A DNA stretch of 32,854 bases from an uncultured Bacteroidota bacterium. Lineage in GTDB: Bacteria; Bacteroidota; Bacteroidia; Bacteroidales; GWA2-32-17. The notes beneath the pieces are model-generated. The model had not been told where the DNA came from. It searched no databases and saw only the letters and a list, made by a program, of their open reading frames with translations. How positions within the stretch are numbered: position 1 is the stretch's first letter; every line of letters starts with the position of its first letter. Positions 1 through 9,161 of this stretch are shown in pieces. A program made the translations under genes and the position numbers. The stretch is taken from the NCBI GenBank assembly GCA_903872185.1, contig CAIQJL010000270.1, positions 1 to 32,854 of the forward strand, read 5' to 3'.

Positions 1-5
1 AAAAT

Positions 6-38
6 AAAAAGTAATAAAATCTTAATTTATTACTTTTT
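6..38 (-). terminator. AT-only inverted repeat (13-nt perfect arms AAAAAGTAATAAA / TTTATTACTTTTT, 8-nt loop) overlapping the stop codon of the 30..1214 gene; candidate terminator
   Basis: Perfect arms read directly from sequence at the 3' end of the minus-strand gene; stem is A/T-rich so stability is modest. Confidence 0.35.
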
Positions 39-1214
39 AATGAACTTATAGCCTTTTGTTTTATTCCTATCGCTTATACTTAATATATACATTCCACTTG
101 GGATTTCTGACAAATTGATATTTCCTGTAATAGATTCTTCAATTTTGTTATATGATTTTTCGAATTTACATGTCTGATTCTGACCTAATAAATTATATAT
201 CTCGATTGAAATATTGTTTTCGATTACATTATTAATACCTATTTGCAAATTATTATTTTCTATAAAATAATTAATATTGAATTTATTGTTAGCTTGTTGA
301 AGTATTTCATTTGTATTGCAACTGCTCATATATGTAATTCTAGGTGATGTTTGTAATGAATCAAAAAACAAAACTCTTGAACTAATATTATCTTTCAAAT
401 AAAAGTTTAGCCAATTTGTTATGAAATCAAGCGTAACATCATTTTGTTGTTCGCTTGTTATTGTGATTGTTGAACCTGAACTGCTTTCTCCAAAACTGCA
501 TGCACCATTTGAATTATTACCAAATAAGCAATGTCCACCACCAGTTATTGATAAAAACACTTTACAAGTAGAAGATAATGAATCATAAATTGGAATACCC
601 ATTGAATTTGCAGGGCAAACAGAATCACCACTTGCTCCAATAATTAGTGCAGGAACTGTAACTAAATCAGCATTAGAAATAGCAGAAGGGGTAGTAGTAC
701 CCATAGGCGAAAGACAAATAATTGTATTTACATTTAAATTATTCTGTGCTGCAAGTACAGTACATCCACCACCCATAGAATGACCCATAATTGCTTTTTT
801 ATCAATTATTTTTCCATAAAACATTGATGAAACATTAGAGTTTAAATAATAAAAAAATCCACTAATGAATGATAAATCTAATCTGTAATTTTCGTGATTT
901 GATGTAAAAATTGTTGATTCTGTAGTTACATATATCACAATAAATCCTTTAGATACTAATGAATCAGAAATATTAGTATAATCGCTTGCCCCCATTAAAA
1001 ACCCATGTCCAAAAACTATATAAGGAAAAGCTCCATTTGCAACAGCAACATCATCGCCAGTAGTTAAGGCAGGATAATAAATTTCTGTGCTAACTGAACG
1101 GTTGCTTCTTGCAGGATCATCAAAAGACAAACTTGTATGACCAACATTAAAAGGTTGAGAAAAAAGTTTTAAAGCTAAAATTGAAACGATTAAAAATAAA
1201 GAAAATGTTTTCAT
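30..1214 (-). CDS. Secreted alpha/beta hydrolase (chlorophyllase/PAF-acetylhydrolase-like) with C-terminal T9SS-type sorting domain
   Basis: Signal peptide; GHSMGG nucleophile elbow; 'FGHGFLMG' N-terminal strand/turn; C-terminal 'IEIYNLLGQ...LSEIPSGMYILSISDRNKTKGYKFIKK' typical of a type A sorting domain. Confidence 0.85.
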   Translation of the reverse strand: MKTFSLFLIVSILALKLFSQPFNVGHTSLSFDDPARSNRSVSTEIYYPALTTGDDVAVANGAFPYIVFGHGFLMGASDYTNISDSLVSKGFIVIYVTTESTIFTSNHENYRLDLSFISGFFYYLNSNVSSMFYGKIIDKKAIMGHSMGGGCTVLAAQNNLNVNTIICLSPMGTTTPSAISNADLVTVPALIIGASGDSVCPANSMGIPIYDSLSSTCKVFLSITGGGHCLFGNNSNGACSFGESSSGSTITITSEQQNDVTLDFITNWLNFYLKDNISSRVLFFDSLQTSPRITYMSSCNTNEILQQANNKFNINYFIENNNLQIGINNVIENNISIEIYNLLGQNQTCKFEKSYNKIEESITGNINLSEIPSGMYILSISDRNKTKGYKFIKK

Positions 1215-1323
1215 ATGAAATTAGTAAAGTGGTTAAAGTATGGGTAAATCTCTTCAATTAAGAATTAGAGCAAAAAAAGGGAAGTTTAAAAACTTTAGCA
1301 ATAACATATGTTATTATTTTCAT

Positions 1324-1905
1324 CTATTCGTTTTTTAAACGACTTAAATGAACAGAAGTAATATTTAAATAAGATGCAATATAATGCTGTGGAACTCTTT
1401 GTAAAATAGTTGGAAATCTTTTATTCATCTCATTATATCTTTCAAGAGGAGTTTTAGTGTATAGAGATTGAATTTTATTACTAAAAAGTATAAAATATTT
1501 CTCGGTAAGCATTCGACCTAGCTTTTCTCCATTTCGTAAATTTTTATATCCATCAAAAACCATTTTATGAGGCCAAACAACTACTTGAGTTTCTTCTAAA
1601 GCTTGAATATGATATTTAGAAGGAGTTTGTTGAATAAAACTTTCCAGATCAGTTGCTAAATCGAACTCTTGAGCAAAATGAAATGTAGATTCGCGCCCAT
1701 TTTTATCGGTAAAATAAGTTCTTAATAGTCCAGAATTTACGAAATAAACATTTTGACAGATTGAATTAACATTTAGTATTACTTCTTTTTTCTTAAATTC
1801 CTTAATTTCAAACATTGCCGAATAATTTGCCCATTCTATTGCATCAATATCTACAACCTCTAAAATCATTTTATGAATGTACTCCAATGTGTTATGCATA
1901 CTCAA
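1324..1905 (-). CDS. Crp/Fnr family transcriptional regulator (cyclic nucleotide-binding-like domain plus short HTH)
   Basis: 193 aa; 'FVNSGLLRTYFTDKNGRESTFHFAQEFDLATDLESF' cNMP-binding fold pattern; C-terminal 'VPQHYIASYLNITSVHLSRLK' HTH. Confidence 0.85.
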   Translation of the reverse strand: MSMHNTLEYIHKMILEVVDIDAIEWANYSAMFEIKEFKKKEVILNVNSICQNVYFVNSGLLRTYFTDKNGRESTFHFAQEFDLATDLESFIQQTPSKYHIQALEETQVVVWPHKMVFDGYKNLRNGEKLGRMLTEKYFILFSNKIQSLYTKTPLERYNEMNKRFPTILQRVPQHYIASYLNITSVHLSRLKNE

Positions 1906-2085
1906 GGGTTAAAATAAAATGTATGTTTTATTAAAACTAATTTAAGAATTAAATATGATTTACTAAAATAAAATTTTTACTCCTATTTTACCTTTTGATA
2001 TTAAAAAATATCCACTTGGTTGAATATATTTGTTATATTAGTTTTTGAAAGGTAATATTGTAAAATATTATAAACTTTATTCTAT

Positions 2086-5000
2086 ATGAAAAATTCAAAT
2101 AATCAAAAGTGTAATTTAATTTGGAAAAACAAAATTTCATTTTTAATAGTAAATATTTTATTTTTTATGACTGCAACTGGTTATAGCCAAATATTAAATC
2201 ATGGATTTAAATTAATTGAAAAACGTTTTGTAAAAGAGGTAAATGCAGATTGCTATTATTATGAACATGTAAAAAGTGGCGCCAAACTTCTAAAAATTGC
2301 TTCAACTGATGATAATAAAACATTTGGAATAACCTTTAAAACACTTCCTAATTCGGATAATGGAGTAGCTCATATTTTAGAACATTCTGTTCTAAATGGC
2401 TCAAAAAGTTTTCCAGTAAAAAGTCCTTTCGATGTTTTAAGAAAAGGATCATTAAATACATTTATGAATGCTTTTACATCTAGAGATGCTACTTCATTTC
2501 CATTTGCAAGTATGAACGAAAAAGATTATTTCAATTTAATGTATGTATATCTTGATGCTGTTTTTAATCCTTTAATATATACCGATAATAGAATTTTAAA
2601 ACAAGAAGGCTGGCATTATGAACTCACCGATAAAGACTCACCAATAATATATAAGGGTGTTGTTTTTAACGAAATGAAAGGTGCTTTTTCTAGTCCACAA
2701 AGAGAACTTGGATACCAGAATTTAAAAAGTACTTTTCCTGATAATCCATACGGTTTTGAATCTGGTGGCTTACCTTCAGCTATAACAACGCTTACACAAA
2801 CCCAATTTATTGATTTTCATAAAAAATATTATCATCCAGAAAATTCTTATATTTTACTTTATGGCAATGCAGATATAAATAAAGAGTTAGAGTTTATTGA
2901 TGAAAAATATCTTTCAAAATATACACGTACTGACAATAAAGTTATTGTTACCGACCAAAAACCTTTTGAATCGACTAAAGAAATTACTGCATTTTATCCA
3001 GTAATGGAAGGTGCTGCAACTACTGGTCAAACTTTTTTATCTTTTAATTTTGTTACAGGTCATAATTATGATTATTCACTTGGACTTGCTTTAAATATTA
3101 TTTGCGAAGTGCTTATTAACCAAGAATCTGCTCCAGTTAGAATTGCATTACAAAAAGCAGGTATTGGTCAAACAGTATCGGCAGATGTGCAAGATTATAA
3201 TCAAAATCAACTAAGTATTTTTGTTCAAAATGCTAATCCTTCGGATAAAAAAAAGTTTGAAGAAATTGTATTAAATACTCTTAAAGAAGAGATAAAAAAA
3301 GGGATTAATAAAGAAGAGATAAAAGGAATTATTAATCGTTTTGAGTTTGATTTGCGTGAGGGAAGTGATGCTCAAAAAGGAATTACTTATATGGGTCAAA
3401 TCAAAGCTGGTTGGCTATTTGAGAATAATCCATTTAAAGGTTTAGAATACGAAAAACAACTAACAGAAGTAAAAAAAGCTTTAACCTCAAATTATCTTGA
3501 AAACATTGTGCAAAAATACATTATTGACAATACTCATAGATCTTTAGTTTCTTTGGAGCCTAAGCCAGGATTAGAAAAAGAAAAAAATGCAAATGTTGAA
3601 AAAGAGTTAAGCGAATACAAAGCAAAATTAAGTTCAAGTCAAATTGAAGATCTTATAAAAGAAACTAATGATCTGATTGCTTTTCAAAAATCTGAAGATA
3701 GTCCAGAAGCATTAGCAACAATCCCAATGCTTTCATTATCTGACATTAATCCTAATTCTGTATTTTACAGCTGTGAAGAAAAAAATATTGAAGGAAATAA
3801 ATTATTATTTCATGATGAATATACTAACGATATTATTTATTCAAACCTGAACTTTGATATGAGGGTATTGCCAAAGGAGATGATACCTTATGCTTCATTG
3901 TTGTCTGAAATTTTAGGAATGATGAACACTGATAAATATTCATATGGCGATTTAAACCGTAATTTAAACATTAATACTGGTAGTTTTAACACATCCATAA
4001 ATACTTATCTTGAGAATAATGATGATGGAAAAATGATTCCAATGTTTGTAGTTAGCTCAAAACTAATGAACTCAAAATCTGATAAAATGTTTGAGTTGAC
4101 TCAGGAAGTAATTTTAAAATCTAAGTTTACAGATATTGATAGACTTAAAGAAGTATTAACACGCTTTCAATCAAAAACAGAAGCCTCATTTAAAAGAAAC
4201 GGTTATAATGTAGCTTCAAGAAGACTTCCATCTTATTATAGTAATGAAGGAATGTTTGAAGAACTTACTAGCGGATTGGATTACTATTGGTTTTTAACTG
4301 ATCTTGTTAAAAATTTCGATAAAAATGCTCAACAAATTGCAGCTAACTTTTCAAATATATCGAAACTTTTATTTGTAAAAGAAAACCTTTTAACAGCCGT
4401 AACTTGCAGCAAAAACGATTTAGAAAGCTATACGAAATCATTAAACAGTTTTACAAAAACACTTTCTTCTGAGAAACCTGTTTATAATAAATGGAGCTTC
4501 GATTTTGAAATTAAAAATGAAGGTATACTTACTGCATCAAAAGTGCAATTTGTTTTAACAGGATACGACTATAAAAAACTTGGATATGGATGGAATGGAA
4601 ATATGCGTGTTTTGTCGCAAATACTTTCTTCAGATTATTTGCATAACAAAGTTAGGGTAATTGGCGGAGCATATGGTGGTAGATGTAATTTTGGAATGGA
4701 TGGTATGGTAGTTTTTGGATCATACCGTGATCCAAATTTAAAATCTACTTTAGAAGTTTATAATGGAATTCCTGAATATCTTAATAATTTTAACGCTGAC
4801 GAAAAAGCAATGGCTCGTTATATTATAGGTACAATTTCAGGTATTGACGCACCATTTACTCCTCAACAAAAAGGAAATACTTCATTTAATTATTATTTAA
4901 GAAAACGTACTTTTGAAGATGTTAAAAAAGATAGGAATGCTATTTTAACTGTAAAACCTGAAGATATTAAAGGCTATTCAAAAATGATTCAGGATATTTT

Positions 5001-5094
5001 AAACAAAAAAGCAGTCTGTGTTTTTGGAAATACAGATAAAATAAATGCTGAGAAAGAAAGTCTTAACCAGCTTATTAAAATAGAAGCAAAATAG
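2086..5094 (+). CDS. M16C-type zinc metallopeptidase (presequence protease/PreP-like), secreted
   Basis: N-terminal hydrophobic segment; inverted zinc motif HxxEH in 'VAHILEHSVLNGS'; ~1000 aa two-half M16C architecture. Confidence 0.9.
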   Translation: MKNSNNQKCNLIWKNKISFLIVNILFFMTATGYSQILNHGFKLIEKRFVKEVNADCYYYEHVKSGAKLLKIASTDDNKTFGITFKTLPNSDNGVAHILEHSVLNGSKSFPVKSPFDVLRKGSLNTFMNAFTSRDATSFPFASMNEKDYFNLMYVYLDAVFNPLIYTDNRILKQEGWHYELTDKDSPIIYKGVVFNEMKGAFSSPQRELGYQNLKSTFPDNPYGFESGGLPSAITTLTQTQFIDFHKKYYHPENSYILLYGNADINKELEFIDEKYLSKYTRTDNKVIVTDQKPFESTKEITAFYPVMEGAATTGQTFLSFNFVTGHNYDYSLGLALNIICEVLINQESAPVRIALQKAGIGQTVSADVQDYNQNQLSIFVQNANPSDKKKFEEIVLNTLKEEIKKGINKEEIKGIINRFEFDLREGSDAQKGITYMGQIKAGWLFENNPFKGLEYEKQLTEVKKALTSNYLENIVQKYIIDNTHRSLVSLEPKPGLEKEKNANVEKELSEYKAKLSSSQIEDLIKETNDLIAFQKSEDSPEALATIPMLSLSDINPNSVFYSCEEKNIEGNKLLFHDEYTNDIIYSNLNFDMRVLPKEMIPYASLLSEILGMMNTDKYSYGDLNRNLNINTGSFNTSINTYLENNDDGKMIPMFVVSSKLMNSKSDKMFELTQEVILKSKFTDIDRLKEVLTRFQSKTEASFKRNGYNVASRRLPSYYSNEGMFEELTSGLDYYWFLTDLVKNFDKNAQQIAANFSNISKLLFVKENLLTAVTCSKNDLESYTKSLNSFTKTLSSEKPVYNKWSFDFEIKNEGILTASKVQFVLTGYDYKKLGYGWNGNMRVLSQILSSDYLHNKVRVIGGAYGGRCNFGMDGMVVFGSYRDPNLKSTLEVYNGIPEYLNNFNADEKAMARYIIGTISGIDAPFTPQQKGNTSFNYYLRKRTFEDVKKDRNAILTVKPEDIKGYSKMIQDILNKKAVCVFGNTDKINAEKESLNQLIKIEAK

Positions 5095-5101
5095 GGGGTT
5101 A

Positions 5102-6577
5102 CTATAAAATTGGACTAAAAATTCTTGCAATTCCTTCAGCTATTCTTCTTGCGATTGAGCGTTTAGAATATTCTTCTAAACTAAGTTGTTCGCAATAAGA
5201 TAAATCTTCCATAAATGACTCTTTCAGCTTTATCGCTATTTTTTCATCATAAATTAAAGCATTCACTTCAAAATTTTGGTCGAAACTTCTTAAGTCCATA
5301 TTTGCTGTTCCAACCGAGCTAAAAACATCATCAACAATTAAAACTTTACTATGTGTAAAACCTTTATTATACATATAAATATGAACATCAGCTTCAAGCA
5401 ACTCTTTAAGATATGACATTGATCCATAATATGTTAATTTCGAATCAGAACGACTAGGCAAAATAATTCTAACATCAACACCACTTAATGCTACTGTCTT
5501 TATTGCAGTAAGTATACTTTCATTAGGAATAAAATAAGGAGTAGAAATGAATAAATAATCTTTAGCTGTTGAAATTGCATAAAAATAAGTTTGCATTATA
5601 CTATCCCAATCAGAGTCAGGACCACTTGTAGCTATCTGAACAAAGCATTTTTCACATACTTCATAAACAGGAAAGTACTTTGAATCATTTAATAACTTAT
5701 CAGAAGTAAAATGCCAATCGGTAAGAAATACAACCTGTAAACTACCTACTGCTGTACCTTCAAGTTGTAAATGAGTATCACGCCAAAAACCAATATCAGG
5801 AACTCCATACAAATAACGATCTGCAAAGTTTAATCCTCCAACAAAACCAACTTTTCCATCAATAATTATTATTTTTCTATGATTACGGAAATTTATTTTC
5901 TGAGCAAATCGTGGAAACCTAACAGGAATAAATGCATTAGCCTGAACACCTGCATTTGTTAATTCTTCAATATACTCATCACTAAGGCTCCATGAACCTA
6001 CATCATCATAAATTAATCTTATTTCAACACCTTGTTTTGCTTTTTCAATCAGAATTCTTTTTAGTTTTTCACCTATAGAATCCTCTTCAATCATATAGTA
6101 TTCAAGGTGAATATGATGTTTGGCACTTTGTAACGCATCAAAAATTGCAGGAAATGTTTCGTCACCGTTATTTAATATTGTTACTTTATTCATACTAGTA
6201 AGCAAAGCCTTATTATTATTTAATAACAGCTTAATGATACCAGCTTTAGAAAGAATTTTAGTATTGGCAATATCCAAATCGTCAAGTAGGTGCTCAGATT
6301 GCCAAGCAATTAATTTTTCGGTTTGCCTAAAATCGGCAATCTCTTTTTTTGTAAAGATTCTTTTTTTTCGATAATTTTTTCCAAAAAAATAAAAAAGAAT
6401 AAGCCCGGCAGCTGGAATTAGAGCAATAGCTAATATCCATGCAAGCGTTCGGTTTGGATCTCTATTTTGAATTATAAGATATAAAATAACAATTATCACA
6501 ATAATTATTATCGCATATTGATACCAATAACTGGTATAATGCCAAATATCTCTATATATTGAGTTTAAAATTGTCAT
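5102..6577 (-). CDS. cls: Cardiolipin synthase (phospholipase D superfamily)
   Basis: Two HxKxxxxD motifs ('NHRKIIIIDGKVGFVGG', 'THSKVLIVDDVFSSVGTAN'); N-terminal two-TM region. Confidence 0.92.
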   Translation of the reverse strand: MTILNSIYRDIWHYTSYWYQYAIIIIVIIVILYLIIQNRDPNRTLAWILAIALIPAAGLILFYFFGKNYRKKRIFTKKEIADFRQTEKLIAWQSEHLLDDLDIANTKILSKAGIIKLLLNNNKALLTSMNKVTILNNGDETFPAIFDALQSAKHHIHLEYYMIEEDSIGEKLKRILIEKAKQGVEIRLIYDDVGSWSLSDEYIEELTNAGVQANAFIPVRFPRFAQKINFRNHRKIIIIDGKVGFVGGLNFADRYLYGVPDIGFWRDTHLQLEGTAVGSLQVVFLTDWHFTSDKLLNDSKYFPVYEVCEKCFVQIATSGPDSDWDSIMQTYFYAISTAKDYLFISTPYFIPNESILTAIKTVALSGVDVRIILPSRSDSKLTYYGSMSYLKELLEADVHIYMYNKGFTHSKVLIVDDVFSSVGTANMDLRSFDQNFEVNALIYDEKIAIKLKESFMEDLSYCEQLSLEEYSKRSIARRIAEGIARIFSPIL

Positions 6578-7791
6578 TTTGTTTTAATAACCATAAATGT
6601 AATTTCGGGAGGCATACCAATTCTACCCATAAAACCAATACAACCTAATCCACGATTAACGTACAAGTTACTGTTTTTATTTTGATATAACCCTGCCCAT
6701 TGTACATACCTGTATTTAATCGGACTCCATTTAATACCAAATTTCTCAATCCCTAACTGCATTCCATGAGTATGCCCCGAAAAAGTAAGATCAACTTTTT
6801 TAGAAAATTTTATTTCTTCATTCCAATGAGTAGGATCGTGGCTAAGCATTATAGTATAAAAAGCAGGTATAACATTTTTAATTGCTTTTTTAAAATCGCC
6901 ATATTGTTTAAAAGGAGGTAAGCCCCAATTATCAACTCCAGATATTATAATACTATCTTTTCCATTAGAAATATAAGTAGATTCATTTCTTAATAAATTA
7001 AATCCCATTGCTTTATAATGCAAAATAATTTTATCAAGGTTTGTCGATTTTGTTTCGGGAGTTCGCCATACAGTATAATCTCCAAAATCATGATTTCCTA
7101 GCACTGCAAATTTTCCCAAAGGAGCATTAATTCTATAAAATATTGAGTCAAGACCATCTGCTTCTTCAGAAAAATTATTTACTAAATCGCCAGTAAATAA
7201 AACGATATCAGGATTTAAATTATTAATTATATTTACTATATCAGTTAATACATGAGTGTTATAATAAAAACTACCAATGTGAATATCCGATAGCTGAACT
7301 ATTTTTATACCATCAAAAGACTTAGGTAATTTATTTGAAATTATTTCAGTATGGCTTATACTAAAGTCGTTTTTACCAATTAACAGAGCGTATAGTATTC
7401 CAATTCCTATTAAAACGCTTAAAAACAAACCTGTTAACGAAATAACTTTAAACTTAAAATTCTTCTTTAAAATGAACCTTAACAAATATTTTACTAGTTG
7501 ATTTAATATAAAAAATATTGAAAAATTAAGTTTTGGAATAAAAAATAACATGAAGTAGGAGAGCGTGTAAAACATTTTTGTGAACGAAATGAAATTAGGT
7601 ACTGAACTAAGCAGATAAAACAAAATAGAAAAAGCAGTAATAAATGCTACCGATAGAATTATATCAATCCATATAAACACTTTCCATTGTAATTTATTTT
7701 TTAAAATGTGCTTCTTAATCCCATATAAGAAAGTTAATTCTATAATTAGGTAAGCAACAATTGTAATTCCCAAAGGCATTATCATTCTCAT
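6574..7791 (-). CDS. Membrane-associated metallophosphoesterase (YkuE/YaeI-type)
   Basis: N-terminal TM helices; 'QLSDIHIGSF', 'LFTGDLVNN', 'VLGNHDFGDY', 'LSHDP', 'FSGHTHGMQLG' calcineurin-like motifs; 4-nt ATGA overlap with cls. Confidence 0.9.
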   Translation of the reverse strand: MRMIMPLGITIVAYLIIELTFLYGIKKHILKNKLQWKVFIWIDIILSVAFITAFSILFYLLSSVPNFISFTKMFYTLSYFMLFFIPKLNFSIFFILNQLVKYLLRFILKKNFKFKVISLTGLFLSVLIGIGILYALLIGKNDFSISHTEIISNKLPKSFDGIKIVQLSDIHIGSFYYNTHVLTDIVNIINNLNPDIVLFTGDLVNNFSEEADGLDSIFYRINAPLGKFAVLGNHDFGDYTVWRTPETKSTNLDKIILHYKAMGFNLLRNESTYISNGKDSIIISGVDNWGLPPFKQYGDFKKAIKNVIPAFYTIMLSHDPTHWNEEIKFSKKVDLTFSGHTHGMQLGIEKFGIKWSPIKYRYVQWAGLYQNKNSNLYVNRGLGCIGFMGRIGMPPEITFMVIKTK

Positions 7792-7854
7792 TTAGCAAAT
7801 ATCGGAACAATTATTTTAGTTAAAAACGAATTTTAAAAAAGGAATAAATTAAAT

Positions 7855-7862
7855 TACCTTTG
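7855..7862 (+). promoter_or_regulatory. Bacteroidota-type -7 element TAnnTTTG (TACCTTTG) upstream of the 7877 CDS
   Basis: Exact TAnnTTTG match about 15 nt before ATG; no clear -33 TTTG. Confidence 0.5.
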
Positions 7863-7876
7863 CAAAAAAATTATTT

Positions 7877-8167
7877 ATGGCAAGTATTAAAAATATTAAA
7901 AAAGACATTGACTTTTTAGTTGATGAAGTAGTTTCTGATAGTTTTTTATGTTTATCTCTTAACCAAGGTAAAAAAAACGACGAAATAATAGCTGTTATTA
8001 ATGAAATTGCAGATAAAAGAAATGAACTATTTGATCGCATTAATGACGTTCCAAAATCAGGAAAACGTCAAGAGGTTAAAGCGCATTTTAAAGCTATTTA
8101 CGATGATTTATTTGAAAAAGTAGATAGTTCTTTCGAAAAACTCTCAAAGGTAGTAGAAGCAAAATAG
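7877..8167 (+). CDS. Small conserved-looking hypothetical protein, alpha-helical, 96 aa
   Basis: ATG start, promoter-like element just upstream, charged helical composition; preferred over antisense ORF 7849..8040. Confidence 0.7.
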   Translation: MASIKNIKKDIDFLVDEVVSDSFLCLSLNQGKKNDEIIAVINEIADKRNELFDRINDVPKSGKRQEVKAHFKAIYDDLFEKVDSSFEKLSKVVEAK

Positions 8168-8174
8168 TTAATTA

Positions 8175-9042
8175 CTATTTGTTTATAGCACTTTTAATTA
8201 TCTCTTCCTTTATTAAAGAACGGAATGAGTTTTCTAAAATAGTTGCTTGATATTGGCTTCTATAAAAAACTGTAGAATTATCGTAAGCATAAATTTCGGT
8301 TGCATCTAACGAAGTTAGTTTAACATCAGCTTCGTCAAATGCAACTATGTTGCTTATACCAACTTCGCAGCTAAGCGCCTCAACATAACTATTTTTCAAT
8401 GCAAAAACATATAATTTAAAGATGTTACCTTTAAATTTTATATTACTTAAATCTGTTGTTCTGCAAAATACCTTTTTTGATTTAATTGTAGAAAAAATCT
8501 CGCATTCATCATAAGCACTTAGCCTAAGTGTATCAATAAAACCTGAAAGATTAAGTTCTCCTTTTCCGTTTACTTGTAATTTTAACTCAGAAGTATTAAT
8601 AAAAAAAGTAGCTTCAGTTTCTTCACTTAAATTCAACGATAAATTAGCAAAATACAAATTAGTAACAGTCTCAATTTCAACATTTCCAATTGTTGAAATT
8701 TTTTCAAGTTTATCGAAAGTAAGAAAGACTTTAATTTTTTCTTTTGAGAAATTAGATTTATTTGTAATGCTTAAAACTCCATTACTAATAAGAACTTTTA
8801 TTTGTTTTACAGAAGTTTTATCTCCTTCGTATAAAATACCTTGATCGGTACTTTGCGACAAATAAACAATAACATTTCCTTTTACTTCAAGCTGATTAAA
8901 TTGTTTTAAAATAAGATCATCAACTTTGCGATTCTCTTCTTTTTTCTTTTGTGCATTTAAACTTAATGTGCAAGTTATTATTAAAGCAATGCAAATGAAA
9001 AAAACTTTTAAAACTTTTGTGTTAGGGACGGTAGGTTTTCAT
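8175..9042 (-). CDS. GIN/DUF2807-like putative secreted beta-solenoid protein; true N-terminus extends upstream of the track start (8861, TTG) with a probable 1-nt frameshift near 9036-9039
   Basis: Frame stays open from 8861 to 9039 and reads KPTVPNTKVLKVFFICIALIITCTLSLNAQKKKEENRKVDDLILKQFNQLEVKGNVIVYLSQSTDQG..., a signal peptide followed by the mature domain; no ATG in that frame, but ATG at 9042-9040 is one base out of frame. Confidence 0.6.
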
Positions 9043-9161
9043 GGCCCGTTAATTTATAAGTTTCACTTGTATATACGTATAATATAAAATTTGGTTCTTA
9101 ATTTTTTATCGAAACTATTAAAATAATTATTCGTAATAAATAGCTGAATAATTATTATTTT

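Noticed and set aside
6120-6374. 84-aa plus-strand ORF inside cls
   Set aside because: Antisense shadow of a strongly motif-supported PLD gene; no recognisable protein features.
7849-8040. 63-aa minus-strand ORF overlapping 7877..8167
   Set aside because: Low-complexity shadow frame; opposite strand has ATG, promoter-like element and more protein-like composition.
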